A DNA stretch of 24,153 nucleotides from Deltaproteobacteria bacterium (GCA_023488945.1 JAMDBZ010000033.1:20001-44153), one strand, 5' to 3'. Shown: positions 9,543 to 20,083, counted from the first letter of the stretch. Made by a program: numbers and translations. Notes: generated by a model from the letters alone, not told the origin.

Positions 9543-10919
9543 ATGGGCTACTCGGTGCTCGTCGTCGACGACGAGGCGAATATCCGCAAGACGCTGAGCG
9601 GCGTCCTCTCGGACGAGGGATACCGGATCCTCGCCGCGGAAAACGGCGAGACGGCGCTGGAGACGGCGTCGCGGTCGCTCGTGGACGCCGTGATCCTCGA
9701 CGTCTGGCTGCCGGGGATGGACGGCCTGGAGACGCTCCGGCGGATCCGCGAGATGTTCCCCCTCCTTCCCGTCATCATGGTCTCGGGGCACGGGACGATC
9801 GACACGGCGGTCAAGGCGGTGAAGAGCGGAGCCTTCGACTTCATCGAGAAGCCGATCTCCCTCGACAAGCTTCTCATCACCTTATCGCGCGCCATCGAGC
9901 AGAGCGAGCTTCGCTCCGAGAACGTGGAGCTCAAGGAGCGGGTGGAGCGGAAGTACCGGCTCGTCGGCGACTCCGGGGCGATGCGGAAGGTCCGCGCGGA
10001 GATCGCGGCCGCAGGTCCCACCAACGCCTCCGTCCTGATCACGGGGGAAAACGGCTCGGGGAAGGAGATCGTCGCCCGGGAGATCCACCGGAACAGCCGG
10101 CGCGCCGGGAAGCCGTTCGTCGCGGTGAACTGCGCCGCGATCCCCGAGGAGCTGATCGAGTCGGAGCTGTTCGGCCACGAGCGAGGAGCCTTCACCGGGG
10201 CGGTGGGCCGGCGGCGGGGACGGTTCGAGATGGCCGACGGCGGCACGATTTTCCTGGACGAGATCGGCGACATGAGCCAGAGGACCCAGGCCAAGATCCT
10301 GCGGGTCCTCGAGGAGCGGACGTTCGAGCGGGTGGGCGGCGGCGAGCCGATCCGCGCGGACGTGCGGGTCATCGCGGCCACGAACCGGAATCTCCCGGCC
10401 GACGTCTCGGCGGGCCGGTTCCGCGAAGATCTCTTCTTCCGGCTCAACGTCTTCCCCATCTACGTCCCGCCCCTGCGCGAACGGGTGGGGGACATCCCGC
10501 CCATCGCGGCGCACTTCGCGGAGGAGATCTCCTCGGAGCAAGGGAAGGAGAGCAAGGTTTTCACGGCGGGGGCGATGGAGCGGCTGAAAGGCCACACCTG
10601 GCCCGGCAACGTCCGGGAGCTGCGCAACGTCGTCGAGCGGCTCGTGATCCTGTCGCCCGGGCCCCGGATCGAGGAGGAGACCATCCGGCGCGTCCTTGCC
10701 GTCGAAGGAGCGGCCGGAGCTTCGCGGGTGGAGCAGGCGCTCAGGGAGGACGATTTCCGGGAGGCCGTGGCATCCTTCGAGCGCGAGTACATCGTGCGCA
10801 AGCTTCGAGAGAACGAGTTCAACGTGAGCCGGACGGCGGAGAAGCTGGGGCTGGACAGAACGAGCATCCACCGGAAGATGAAGCAGCTCGGCATCTCGGC
10901 CGACGGCGGGCGGCGGTAG
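9543..10919 (+). CDS. NtrX-like sigma54-dependent response regulator
   Basis: The protein is 458 aa. It has a receiver domain (1-120; acidic pocket DD at 9-10, phospho-acceptor D53 in VILDVWLPGMDG, K103 near FIEKPI). The AAA+ sigma54-activation domain (about 145-370) has Walker A GENGSGKE (~167-174), the sigma54-contact loop GAFTGA (~215-220), Walker B TIFLDEIGDMS, and a NVRELRN motif. The Fis-type helix-turn-helix is at the C terminus (VSRTAEKLGLDRTSIHRKMKQLG). It is complete and should activate sigma54 promoters when phosphorylated by the upstream kinase. The spacing of 9 bp from the kinase and 1 bp to the Ser/Thr kinase gene shows an operon. One plausible local target is the GG-N10-GC site in front of lpxC, but that link is inference only. 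Confidence 0.94.
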   Translation: MGYSVLVVDDEANIRKTLSGVLSDEGYRILAAENGETALETASRSLVDAVILDVWLPGMDGLETLRRIREMFPLLPVIMVSGHGTIDTAVKAVKSGAFDFIEKPISLDKLLITLSRAIEQSELRSENVELKERVERKYRLVGDSGAMRKVRAEIAAAGPTNASVLITGENGSGKEIVAREIHRNSRRAGKPFVAVNCAAIPEELIESELFGHERGAFTGAVGRRRGRFEMADGGTIFLDEIGDMSQRTQAKILRVLEERTFERVGGGEPIRADVRVIAATNRNLPADVSAGRFREDLFFRLNVFPIYVPPLRERVGDIPPIAAHFAEEISSEQGKESKVFTAGAMERLKGHTWPGNVRELRNVVERLVILSPGPRIEEETIRRVLAVEGAAGASRVEQALREDDFREAVASFEREYIVRKLRENEFNVSRTAEKLGLDRTSIHRKMKQLGISADGGRR

Positions 10920-10920
10920 C

Positions 10921-12711
10921 ATGCCCGGGGAGCCGCCCGGCCGATTCGGGAAATACGCCGTCGTGCGGAAGATCGCCTCGGGCGGCATGGCGGACGTCTA
11001 TCTCTGTCGCTACGAGGGGGAAGCGGGATTCCGGAAGAGGGTCGCCGTCAAGGCGATCCACCCGAAGTTTTCCGGAGACCCCCGGTTCCGGGGACTCTTC
11101 GTCCGCGAGGCGCGCCTCGCGGCATCGTTCTCCCATCCCAACCTCGTCCAGGTGTTCGATTTCGGCAGGGAAGGCGACTCCTATTTCCTGGCGATGGAAT
11201 ACGTGGAGGGGTGGAATCTCGCGCAGGCCTTCGCGCAGGCGAGACAGCGATCTCTTCCCGTCCCCATCGGGGTCTGGCGTCACTGGATCCTGGGGATCCT
11301 GTCCGCCGTGGGGTTCCTCCACCGCCGCGGGGTTCTCCACCGCGATCTCACCCCCTCCAACGTCCTGCTGTCGAGAGGCGGGGCCGTCATGGTGGCGGAC
11401 TTCGGGATCGCCCTCGCGGCCCGATGGGGATCGCCCGCGGGCAATCCCTTGGCGGGGAAAGCGGGCTACCTGGCTCCCGAACTGGCCGGCGGCGGGAACG
11501 GTTCGGCCTCGTCGGACCTGTTCGCGGTGGCCGTGATCGCCGCCGAGCTTCTCCTGGAGCGGCGCCTGTTCGAAGGACGATCGCGGGAGGAGGTCCTTAC
11601 GCGCGTTCGGGCGCACGATGAACGATCCGTTCCCCTCGATGGGGTGCCGGCCCTGTTGCGGCCCGTGATCGCCAGGGGATTGGCGGTCGATCCCGCGAGG
11701 CGGTTCGCGTCCGCCTCGGAATTCGCCGGCGAGATCTCCCGGGCAATCCCGGAATCCATCCGGGCCGGAGAGCTCGAATCGTACTGGGACCTGTTGTTCC
11801 CCCTGGTCGTACCGGACGAGGAGACCGTCGCGGTCGGCGACGGGAATGACGGATTCGGTCCCACGCTCGTCCGGGAACGGAGGGCTCTCTATGGGAAGGG
11901 GAGAGGGCGGATCCTGGGAATCGGGATCGCTTCAGCCCTCGTCGCGGCGGGGGTCGGCGGCGTCATCCTGTGGCGCGGGCGGGGCCCGGAACCGGCGCGG
12001 GTCGTCGATCCTTCGGCCGGCTCGTCCGGAACTCCTGCCCGGGAATCGTCGCAGGAGCCCTCTTCCCGCCGCCCGCATGCGGAATTACCCCGTGACAAGG
12101 CTTCTCCGGAAAGGGAACCGAAGGTCCACTCCACTGAGCGCGGCGAGCCACCCGTCATGGTTCGAGGCGGGCGGCCGGCGCAGACGGCCGGGCGGCCCGC
12201 GCCGGATGTCCCGATGGAATCGAACGGGGATCGGGAAGGGCGATCCGTTTCGACGGCGCCCCCGATCGGTGTTGTCCTGGAGACGGACCCTCCCGGGGCG
12301 ATGGTTCTTTTGGAAGACGGGACTCGCCTGGGAAGGACGCCTCTTTCGATCGACGTCCAGGCATGGCGGGGGAACAGAATCACGCTTGAGATGGAAGGGT
12401 ACGATCGACGGACCGTCCCCGTCGGTGCCCTGGCCGGGATGTCCCGGTTCCGGATGGAGTTGGAACGTCAAATGGGCACGGTCGACGTGATCCAGGCGAT
12501 TCCCTGGGCGAAGGTCTATGAGGGGGACCGGTATCTCGGGGATACGCCGATGCCTTCCGTGAAGCTCCCCGCGGGCGAGCACCGGTTGCGTTTCGTCAAC
12601 GAGCCCCTGGGCGTGGAAAAGACGGAAACGATCGTCGTCCTGCCGGGGCGCAACCCGAAGCTGATCGTGACCTTGGTGGGCGGCGCGGCGCCGCCGCCGC
12701 CGCATCCCTAA
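10921..12711 (+). CDS. Transmembrane Ser/Thr protein kinase with C-terminal PEGA domains
   Basis: The protein is 596 aa. The Hanks-type kinase domain (about 8-280) has the Gly-rich loop [10 protein letters not shown] (18-27), catalytic lysine K44 in [18 protein letters not shown] with D142, the DFG motif at D160, and YLAPELA in place of APE. The usual lysine of HRDLKPxN is Thr, a variant also common in myxobacterial-type kinases (HRDVSPxN). A single membrane helix lies near 331-351. It is followed by a Pro/Arg-rich low-complexity linker (about 355-445) and two PEGA-like repeats (about 450-505, [21 protein letters not shown], and 519-590, with [15 protein letters not shown]). PEGA domains are thought to bind surface carbohydrate or protein. 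The ATG is 1 nt after the regulator stop, so translation is coupled. Its stop overlaps that of the convergent pckA. Confidence 0.93.
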   Translation: MPGEPPGRFGKYAVVRKIASGGMADVYLCRYEGEAGFRKRVAVKAIHPKFSGDPRFRGLFVREARLAASFSHPNLVQVFDFGREGDSYFLAMEYVEGWNLAQAFAQARQRSLPVPIGVWRHWILGILSAVGFLHRRGVLHRDLTPSNVLLSRGGAVMVADFGIALAARWGSPAGNPLAGKAGYLAPELAGGGNGSASSDLFAVAVIAAELLLERRLFEGRSREEVLTRVRAHDERSVPLDGVPALLRPVIARGLAVDPARRFASASEFAGEISRAIPESIRAGELESYWDLLFPLVVPDEETVAVGDGNDGFGPTLVRERRALYGKGRGRILGIGIASALVAAGVGGVILWRGRGPEPARVVDPSAGSSGTPARESSQEPSSRRPHAELPRDKASPEREPKVHSTERGEPPVMVRGGRPAQTAGRPAPDVPMESNGDREGRSVSTAPPIGVVLETDPPGAMVLLEDGTRLGRTPLSIDVQAWRGNRITLEMEGYDRRTVPVGALAGMSRFRMELERQMGTVDVIQAIPWAKVYEGDRYLGDTPMPSVKLPAGEHRLRFVNEPLGVEKTETIVVLPGRNPKLIVTLVGGAAPPPPHP

Positions 12712-14318
12712 TTTTTCCGGGGCCCCGCGGCTCGGACCTCCGGCGGCAACCGGTCCGCGAATTGCGCGAAGTTCTCCTCGAACATCCCCGCCAGTTTCCG
12801 TCCCTGAGCGTCGTATGCGCGGACGTCACCCCACGGGGAGCGGGGATCGAGCACATCCGCCGGGACATCGGGACACGACTTCGGAACGAGAAGCCCGAAG
12901 ACCGGGTCTTCCGTCGTCCCGACCCCGTCGAGCTCCCCCGAGAGGGCGGCTCGCAGCATCGCGCGGGTGTACGGCAGCCGGATCCTCTCGCCGGTTCCGT
13001 ATGGCCCGCCGGTCCATCCCGTGTTGAGAAGCCAGACGCGCGTTCCGTGCCTCGCGATCTTTTCCCCCAGGAGCCCGGCGTACACGGAAGGGTGGAGGGG
13101 CATGAAGGGAGCGCCGAAGCAGGCGCTGAACGTGGCCTCCGGCTCGATGACGCCGCGCTCGGTGCCCGCGACCTTGGCCGTGTAACCCGAGAGGAAGTGG
13201 TACATGGCCTGGGGGGGCGTCATGAGGGCGATCGGCGGAAGGACGCCGAAGGCATCCGCCGTGAGCATGACGATGTGCCGCGGATGACCCACGGAACCGT
13301 GCGGCGCCACCCGGGGTATCGAGGAGAGAGGGTAGGACGCGCGGGTGTTTTCCGTGAGCGAGGCGTCGTCCAGATCGAGCCGCCTCGCCGCCGTGTCCAT
13401 GGCGACGTTTTCGAGGATCGTCCCGAACATCGCGGTCGTCCGGAAGATCTCGGGCTCGGCCTCGGGCGAGAGCCTGATGACCTTTGCGTAGCAGCCTGCC
13501 TCGAAGTTGAACACGCCCCGGTCGCCCCAGCCGTGCTCATCGTCTCCGACGAGCGTCCGGCGCGGATCGGCGGACAGCGTCGTCTTCCCGGTGCCCGACA
13601 AGCCGAACAGGACGGCCACGTCGTTCTCGTCCTTCCCGAAGTTGGCGGCGCAATGCATCGGCAGGACCCCGTTTCCCGGGAGGAGGCGGTTCATCACCGT
13701 GAAGACGGATTTCTTGATCTCGCCCGCGTACAGCGTTCCGGCGATGAGGACCTCCCGCCGGCCGAAATGGATGAGGATGAAGACCTCCGAGCGGGTGCCG
13801 CCCCTTTCGAGGCTGGAGTGAAACCCCGGGGCGTCGATCACCGTGAAAGCGGTGGCGCGGGGGGAATGTCTCGAAGGATCCGGGTCCGCGAGGAACATGT
13901 TGTGCGCGAAGAGGTTGTGCCAGGCCATTTCGGTGATGACCCGGACGGGGAGCGCGTGCTCCTCGTCCGCGCCCACGCGACAGTCCTGCACGAAGAGCTC
14001 CTTCCCGTCCAGGTAGGCCAGGAGCCGCGCGCGGAGCGCCTCGTATTTCTCCGGGTCGAAGGGCCGGTTGACCGTTCCCCACCAGATGGCCTTCTCGCTC
14101 GACGGTTCCCGGACGAAGAACCGGTCGTTGGGAGACCGGCCCGTGTACTCCCCCGTCCGCACGACCAGCGGCCCTCCGTCCGCCAGATGTCCCTCCCGCC
14201 GCTTCAGGGCGTGTTCGATCAGGGCGGCAGGGGGGAGGTTCCACCAGACGGCTTCGGGGGCCGGGATCCCGAGATATGACAGGTCCAACGCGGTCTGTCC
14301 GTGGCGATGGGGTCTCAC
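12708..14318 (-). CDS. pckA: ATP-dependent phosphoenolpyruvate carboxykinase
   Basis: This cytosolic enzyme converts oxaloacetate and ATP to phosphoenolpyruvate, CO2 and ADP, the first step of gluconeogenesis; it can also run in the anaplerotic direction. The protein is 536 aa, normal for the ATP type. Visible motifs are the early [14 protein letters not shown] segment, [17 protein letters not shown] (the kinase-1 P-loop), DDEHGW and [11 protein letters not shown] (metal and oxaloacetate site), and [15 protein letters not shown] near the C terminus. The GTG at 14318 is chosen because GAGGAGGAG lies 7-8 nt upstream and the family N terminus follows. An 87-codon upstream extension of the frame is rejected. 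It is 44 bp downstream of a small ORF on the same strand, so the two probably share a transcript. Its TAG overlaps the TAA of the convergent kinase gene by 2 nt, leaving no room for a terminator. Confidence 0.96.
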   Translation of the reverse strand: MRPHRHGQTALDLSYLGIPAPEAVWWNLPPAALIEHALKRREGHLADGGPLVVRTGEYTGRSPNDRFFVREPSSEKAIWWGTVNRPFDPEKYEALRARLLAYLDGKELFVQDCRVGADEEHALPVRVITEMAWHNLFAHNMFLADPDPSRHSPRATAFTVIDAPGFHSSLERGGTRSEVFILIHFGRREVLIAGTLYAGEIKKSVFTVMNRLLPGNGVLPMHCAANFGKDENDVAVLFGLSGTGKTTLSADPRRTLVGDDEHGWGDRGVFNFEAGCYAKVIRLSPEAEPEIFRTTAMFGTILENVAMDTAARRLDLDDASLTENTRASYPLSSIPRVAPHGSVGHPRHIVMLTADAFGVLPPIALMTPPQAMYHFLSGYTAKVAGTERGVIEPEATFSACFGAPFMPLHPSVYAGLLGEKIARHGTRVWLLNTGWTGGPYGTGERIRLPYTRAMLRAALSGELDGVGTTEDPVFGLLVPKSCPDVPADVLDPRSPWGDVRAYDAQGRKLAGMFEENFAQFADRLPPEVRAAGPRKN

Positions 14319-14362
14319 GAACGCTCCTCCTCGGGGAATATCGTCTTCCACGTCGAGCCGGG

Positions 14363-14596
14363 TCAATGGACAGGGGGCTCGACCCGCATGAGGACGAGCT
14401 CCCATTCGTCGCTCTCGGCGGAATACCGGATGATGTAGAGATTGCCGTCCGATCCGGTGAGCTTGACGTACTCGTGGTCCTCCCCCCGCCACCGGTCGAG
14501 CACCCTGATCACCTCGACGCGCCGCTCGCCGAGAAAGAGGATCCGGGGCGTTTCCCGGGCCTTGTACCCCTCGTAGCAAAGGACCCTGACTCTCAC
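14363..14596 (-). CDS. Small conserved-looking hypothetical protein upstream of pckA
   Basis: The protein is about 77 aa. It is predicted to be soluble and beta-rich: [19 protein letters not shown], then [41 protein letters not shown] do not recognise a named family with certainty, though short proteins of this pattern (alternating strands, an EVxxVLDRW core, a terminal WEL) are familiar from deltaproteobacterial genomes. GTG at 14596 is preferred because GAGGGGAGGGG lies about 8 nt upstream; a TTG 21 nt earlier is an alternative. It lies 44 bp before pckA on the same strand and is divergent from the ACT gene. The AT-rich spot around 14626-14644 in the 111-bp divergent gap is the likely promoter site, but no confident -35/-10 pair was found. 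Confidence 0.65.
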   Translation of the reverse strand: MRVRVLCYEGYKARETPRILFLGERRVEVIRVLDRWRGEDHEYVKLTGSDGNLYIIRYSAESDEWELVLMRVEPPVH

Positions 14597-14707
14597 GAGG
14601 AGATCCCCTCCCCTCAACTCCTTCCGATAATGTTACACTTTAAACGCGACGCGCGTCCGTGATGACCACAACAGCCGGCAACCATTCGAAAGAAGGAGGC
14701 GGAACCG

Positions 14708-15121
14708 ATGGCGGACACGGTCCGGAAGGTCGTCTATTTCAAGATGTTCATTCCCGACAAGGCCGGGGAAGGGGCGCGCGTGCTGGGAGCGCTCCGCGAC
14801 GCGGGCGTGAACCTGCTCGCCTTTACGGGGTTCCCCCGGGGGCGCCGCGTCCAGCTGGACTTCTTCCCGGAGGATGCCGCCGCCTTTCAGCGGGCGGCGC
14901 GGAAGGCCGGCTTCGAGCTGGCGGAGAAAAAGACCGGTTTCCTCGTCCAGGGAGAAGATCGGGTGGGTGCCATCGCGGAGCACCTGGAAGGGCTCGCCGG
15001 CGCAGGCATCAGCGTGACCGCTCTCGACGCCCTCGGCGCGGGAGGGGGGAGGTTCGGCGCGATCATCTGGGTGAAGCCGAAGGACGTCGCGAAGGCGGGC
15101 CGGGCCCTCGGGGCATCCTGA
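14708..15121 (+). CDS. ACT-domain protein (two ACT-like repeats)
   Basis: The protein is 137 aa. Two beta-alpha-beta-beta-alpha-beta repeats can be traced. The first is residues 8-65 (VVYFKMFIPDKAGEGARVLGAL..AGVNLLAFTGFPRGR). The second is 75-130 (KTGFLVQGEDRVGAIAEHLEGLAGAGISVTALDALGAGGGRFGAIIWV). ACT folds bind small ligands, usually amino acids, and act as regulators. This one has no catalytic domain fused, so it is either a stand-alone sensor or a partner in a complex. A strong AAGGAGG lies 8 nt before the ATG at 14708. The gene is divergent from the small ORF-pckA pair and followed by a 108-bp gap before the convergent DedA gene. The specific ligand cannot be told from the sequence. Confidence 0.82.
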   Translation: MADTVRKVVYFKMFIPDKAGEGARVLGALRDAGVNLLAFTGFPRGRRVQLDFFPEDAAAFQRAARKAGFELAEKKTGFLVQGEDRVGAIAEHLEGLAGAGISVTALDALGAGGGRFGAIIWVKPKDVAKAGRALGAS

Positions 15122-15229
15122 TCCGTCCCGGAATCCTTCCCTTGCCGGGATGTGCCCGGAAAGCCGGCAGGGGTCGGCCGAGGGGAGGAGGCGGCGTGAC
15201 ATCGGAGGACGCCGTTTCCGTTGGGGGCA

Positions 15230-15814
15230 TCACGGGGCGGGTCGTCGAACCCGTCGCTTTTCCGCGCGCCGCCTGAGCAGCCGCGCCAGACGGATCGCGA
15301 GCCAGGCCGCCGCGATCGCCGCGACCGCCTCCTTCTCGATGCGCTGGATCCGGCCGATGAGGATTTCGAGCGTTTTGCCGAAGAGATATCCCCCCGCGCC
15401 GAACGCGGCGGACCAGGCCAACGCCGAGATCGCGTTGAGCAGGGCGAAGCGGTGCGCCGGGATGCGGCTCATCCCCAGGGCGAACGGCGCGATGGTTCTG
15501 AACCCGTAGACGAACCGGAACCCCAGGGTCGTGAGAATCTGGTGGCGTTCAAGGAGGATTTTCGCGCGGTCGACCCGGGGTTGCCAGGCAGGCCGTTTCG
15601 CCAGGACGCCGTTCCCTTTCCATCGGCCGAGGAAAAAATAGGTCTGGTCCCCGAGAAGGCTCCCGGTGAAGGCGGCCGCGACCACCCAGGGAAGCGCAAG
15701 GTACCCCTGATAAGCGGCGAATCCGGCGATGACCAGGATCACCTCGCCCTCCAGGAACGTCCCGACGACGAGCGCCGGGTATCCGTAGTGCTCGATGATG
15801 GACTGCAGGGTCAT
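15230..15814 (-). CDS. DedA-family (SNARE-associated/VTT domain) membrane protein
   Basis: The protein is 194 aa, a normal DedA length. Signature parts are YPALVVGTFLEGEVILVIAGFAAYQGYL near residues 10-40 (Glu in the first re-entrant loop), GSLLGDQTYFFLGRWKG near 52-70, and RFVYGFRTIAPFALGMSRIPAHRF near 101-124, which holds the conserved arginine motif. The C terminus is two more helices and a strongly basic tail (RLARLLRRRAEKRRVRR). DedA proteins act in the inner membrane. Several bacterial members are needed for proton-motive-force maintenance, and some flip undecaprenyl phosphate or phospholipids; which applies here is unknown. The ATG at 15814 has no Shine-Dalgarno sequence of its own but overlaps the stop of a small upstream ORF (ATGA), which suggests translational coupling. 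Confidence 0.88.
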   Translation of the reverse strand: MTLQSIIEHYGYPALVVGTFLEGEVILVIAGFAAYQGYLALPWVVAAAFTGSLLGDQTYFFLGRWKGNGVLAKRPAWQPRVDRAKILLERHQILTTLGFRFVYGFRTIAPFALGMSRIPAHRFALLNAISALAWSAAFGAGGYLFGKTLEILIGRIQRIEKEAVAAIAAAWLAIRLARLLRRRAEKRRVRRPAP

Positions 15815-15936
15815 GGCCACGGGCCGCCGAAATGCCGGGAGTGGTACCGGCGGAGGATATCCCGGTAGGCGCCGCGACAACCTTTCCGGATGGCGTCGGC
15901 GGGAGGCCGGTCGGCGTTGTCGTTTTTGATTCTCAT
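15811..15936 (-). CDS. Small basic hypothetical protein coupled to DedA
   Basis: This is a 41-codon ORF, MRIKNDNADRPP through RRYHSRHFGGPWP. It is rich in Arg and aromatics, with no membrane segment or signal peptide. Support: it has a strong GGGAGGAG about 10 nt before the ATG, and its TGA overlaps the DedA ATG, whose own ribosome-binding site is missing. A GTG at 15963 would give a 50-aa form. I do not recognise a family. It may act mainly as a leader peptide that delivers ribosomes to dedA. Confidence 0.45.
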   Translation of the reverse strand: MRIKNDNADRPPADAIRKGCRGAYRDILRRYHSRHFGGPWP

Positions 15937-16070
15937 CCCCTCCAGCTCCTCCCGTTTTTTCACTATACCCTCGATCCGGTCGGGGTGTCCTTCGCGGCGG
16001 GATTTCCCCCCGCGTTCGTGGCGATGTCCCGGAGCGCGAGGAGGGCGGGGCGGCAACGGGCGCCCGCAAA

Positions 16071-16106
16071 CGAAAAGGGCAGGGACACCGGTCCCTGCCC
16101 TTTTCG
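16071..16106 (-). terminator. Bidirectional hairpin terminator after sdhB
   Basis: A perfect 16-bp stem (16071-16086 with 16091-16106) closes a 4-nt loop, ACCG. The stem has GGGCAGGGAC in its core and AAAA/TTTT near its base, giving a T-run on both strands. It begins 22 nt beyond the sdhB stop and should end the sdhCAB transcript. It would also block plus-strand read-through. Confidence 0.88.
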
Positions 16107-16127
16107 AAGACCCTTGTCCTTTTCGGG

Positions 16128-16927
16128 CTATTCGCCGCTCACGACGTGGGACACCCGTCTCCCATCGAACAACGCCTTCAGGTACTCGCGGTTCAGCCGG
16201 GCGATGAACTTCACTTTGATCCCCTTCGGGCATACCGCCTGGCATTCGTAATGGTTCGTGCAGTTGCCGAACCCGCATTCCTGCATCGCATTGAGCATGT
16301 CGACGACGCGCTGCTTGGCCTCGACCTGTCCCTGCGGAAGGGCGGCGAACCGGGACACCTTGGCCCCCGTGAAGAGCATCGCCGACCCGTTGGGGCAGCC
16401 CGCCACGCAGGCGCCGCAGCCGATGCATTCGGCGGCGTCCATCGCGTAGTCGGCGGTCTCTTTCGAGATGAGGATCGAGTTGGCGTCGGGCACCCCGCCG
16501 GTGTGCGCCGAGGTGTAGCCGCCCGCCTGGATGATCTTGTCGAGCGCGCTGCGGTCCACCACGAGGTCCTTGAGGACGGGGAAGGCCCGGGCGCGCCACG
16601 GCTCGATGTAGATCGTGTCGCCGTCCTTGAACTTCCGCATGTGGAGCTGGCAGACGGTCGTCCGCTCCTGGCCGCCGTGGGGGACGCCGTTGATGATCTG
16701 GGAGCATGTCCCGCAGATCCCTTCCCGGCAATCGTGGTCGAAGACGATCGGCTCCTTCCCTTCCTTGATGAGGTCCTCGTTCACGACGTCGAGCATCTCG
16801 AGGAAGGAGTGGTGCTCGGTGATGTTTTTCGCGAGGTAGGTCTCGAAGCGGCCGGGCTCATTCGCCCCTTTCTGCCTCCAGACAATCAGCTTGAGGGTCA
16901 TCGTCTTGTGGGGAGTCTGTTCGCTCA

Positions 16928-16928
<1 letters not shown>
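16128..16928 (-). CDS. sdhB: Succinate dehydrogenase/fumarate reductase iron-sulfur subunit
   Basis: This is the electron-transfer subunit linking the flavoprotein to the membrane cytochrome. The protein is 266 aa. The N-terminal plant-type [2Fe-2S] domain has C67, C72, C75 and C93 (CREGICGTC, then TTVC). The C-terminal ferredoxin domain has [12 protein letters not shown] for the [4Fe-4S] cluster and CGFGNC with CQAVCPKGI for the further Cys ligands of the [3Fe-4S] and [4Fe-4S] centres. The start ATG shares one base with the sdhA stop (TAATG), a coupled junction, and the gene ends 22 bp before a strong terminator. The order C-A-B and the single cytochrome subunit match the Bacillus/Geobacter type, in which one complex can serve as succinate dehydrogenase or fumarate reductase. 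The direction used in this organism is not determined by sequence. Confidence 0.95.
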
Positions 16929-18841
<1,913 letters not shown>

Positions 18842-18851
18842 TGTTTGCCCC

Positions 18852-19517
18852 CTATTTGGTCAAAATGCCGGCGAGGATGAGAACGGGAATCGCGCTGTAC
18901 CCCAGGAGGAAAAGCACGGAGAGGAGCTTGCCGACCGCGTTGAACTTCGGCAGGGTCCGTTCGTTGTTCCATCCCATGGTCTGGAAGAAGCTCTGGATGC
19001 CGTGGCTCAGGTGGAGGAACAGCGTCACCATCGCGGCGACGTATATCGCCGCGATCGCGGTGATCCGGAAGCTGTTGACCACCATCGTGAAGACGTCGTA
19101 CCGGCCCTTCGCGTCGACCCCCTGGACCACGTCGGGCGTGACGCGGAAGGTGAACTGGAGGAGGTGGTAGACGATGAAGGACAGGAGCAGCAGCCCCGTC
19201 CAGATCATCGTCTCGCCCGAGAAGGTGGCCTTGAGCTTCCGGCTGACCGCGTACTTCTTCGGGTTCGCCGCGCTGTTCTCCAGCGTCAGCGTGATCCCGA
19301 AGTAGATGTGGGTGCACAGCATCACGATCATGAAGATGCGGACGGCCCAGAGCAGCGGCCCGAGGCTGCGCAGCTTCTCGGCGTACGCGTTGATCCCGTC
19401 GGGACCGACGAAGATGGAGGAGTTCCCCAGCAGGTGCCCGATGACGAACAGGACCATGAAGAGGCCGCTGACCGCCATCAGCACCTTCCTGCCTACGGTA
19501 CTCGTGAACAATGACAT
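18852..19517 (-). CDS. sdhC: Succinate dehydrogenase cytochrome b558 subunit
   Basis: The protein is 221 aa with five hydrophobic helices: about 12-28, 62-82, 105-125, 150-172 and 198-216. It is the membrane anchor that binds two b hemes and exchanges electrons with the menaquinone pool. Candidate axial histidines sit in [24 protein letters not shown] and [12 protein letters not shown], as in the b558 family. The ATG at 19517 gives the expected [20 protein letters not shown] terminus, with AAGGAAAGG upstream. It is the first gene of the sdhCAB operon. A strong sigma70-type promoter lies about 200 bp upstream, leaving a leader of about 190 nt in which I found no recognised riboswitch. Confidence 0.94.
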   Translation of the reverse strand: MSLFTSTVGRKVLMAVSGLFMVLFVIGHLLGNSSIFVGPDGINAYAEKLRSLGPLLWAVRIFMIVMLCTHIYFGITLTLENSAANPKKYAVSRKLKATFSGETMIWTGLLLLSFIVYHLLQFTFRVTPDVVQGVDAKGRYDVFTMVVNSFRITAIAAIYVAAMVTLFLHLSHGIQSFFQTMGWNNERTLPKFNAVGKLLSVLFLLGYSAIPVLILAGILTK

Positions 19518-19714
19518 GGCACCTTTCCTTTTATGTGGATTTTGGACCCAAAGCGAAGGCTAAAACAGCCGATGTACGCTCCGGCAGCGGGCAGGAGGCG
19601 CCCGCCAATCCCCGGTCGTCTGCACGCCTCACTCCTTGGAATTTCGACCGTTGCCCGGGCGAGGATACGGTGCCGAACGCCGTTCAAAAGCGACCTGTAT
19701 ACTGTGTCCGGAAG

Positions 19715-19743
19715 AGAATAGGCCGAAGAAAACAAGATGTCAA
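19715..19743 (-). promoter_or_regulatory. Near-consensus sigma70 promoter for sdhCAB
   Basis: On the minus strand it reads TTGACA (19743-19738), a 17-nt spacer and TATTCT (19720-19715). The -35 is perfect and the -10 matches 5 of 6. The start site would be near 19708. The -35 lies within the first of two 24-bp direct repeats, so a regulator bound there would affect transcription directly. Confidence 0.75.
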
Positions 19744-19802
19744 CCGTCGGAATGCTCATGTGTTGCGACCCGATGATAATGTCCTCTGTCGGAATGCTCA
19801 TG
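19737..19802. repeat. Two 24-bp direct repeats spaced 42 bp at the sdh promoter
   Basis: ATGTC-N4-GTCGGAATGCTCATG occurs at 19737-19760 and 19779-19802. Twenty of 24 positions are identical and the 15-bp core is perfect. The 42-bp period equals four helical turns, placing both copies on the same DNA face. The first copy includes the promoter -35 box. A tandem operator is one reading; a remnant transposon end with repeated transposase sites is another. Confidence 0.7.
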
Positions 19803-19985
19803 CAGCCGTCGCGGGAGCTGTCGGACGAGCAGCTCCGTCTCCTGGACGAGGCGAGCCGGATCGAACCCGGTTCCCCGCAGTCTTTCCTCGAACAGGTCCG
19901 GCAGATCGTGTGTGGACGGACCTGGCCGCTCATCGACGATCGCAGGCGGCGCCCGGACGCCTCTCCGCTTGACCTCGGTCAATGA
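19737..19985 (+). CDS. Doubtful small ORF in the 566-bp sdhC-to-20084 gap
   Basis: The interval 19518-20083 has no confident gene. This 82-codon frame begins with a peptide repeat, MSTVGMLM and MSSVGMLM, produced by the DNA direct repeats. An acidic, possibly helical stretch follows (ELSDEQLRLLDEASRIEPG). No good ribosome-binding site precedes the first ATG. An internal ATG at 19800 would leave 61 residues. I do not recognise it. The overlap with the sdh promoter and repeats makes a regulatory role for this DNA more likely than coding. Confidence 0.2.
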   Translation: MSTVGMLMCCDPMIMSSVGMLMQPSRELSDEQLRLLDEASRIEPGSPQSFLEQVRQIVCGRTWPLIDDRRRRPDASPLDLGQ

Positions 19986-20083
19986 CACCCCTTCGCCATT
20001 CCGGGAGAATGAGCGCCACGGCGCGGCTCTCCGGCCGCGCGGCGGTTTTCGATGGGCACATCAACCCGTAGGGAGGAGATTCG

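Noticed and set aside
7089..9791. Minus-strand frame of 900 codons
   Set aside because: It lies opposite the sensor kinase, has a low-complexity Asp/Arg/Pro composition and no domain motifs; it is a codon-bias shadow.
14281..14579. Upstream extension of PckA
   Set aside because: The extension runs through the small ORF in another frame, lacks family similarity, and a GTG with a strong ribosome-binding site gives the normal N terminus.
14619..14645. Divergent promoter between the small ORF and the ACT gene
   Set aside because: GATAAT and TAACAT-like boxes exist, but neither has an acceptable -35 or extended -10, so it is noted only as AT-rich.
15122..15229. Terminator hairpin between the ACT and DedA genes (TCCCGG...CCGGGA)
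   Set aside because: Only a 6-bp stem with a 13-nt loop and no T-run on either strand; too weak to annotate.
19737..19802. CRISPR-like repeat at the sdh promoter
   Set aside because: Only two copies with an 18-nt gap and a position in a promoter; no array and no cas genes.
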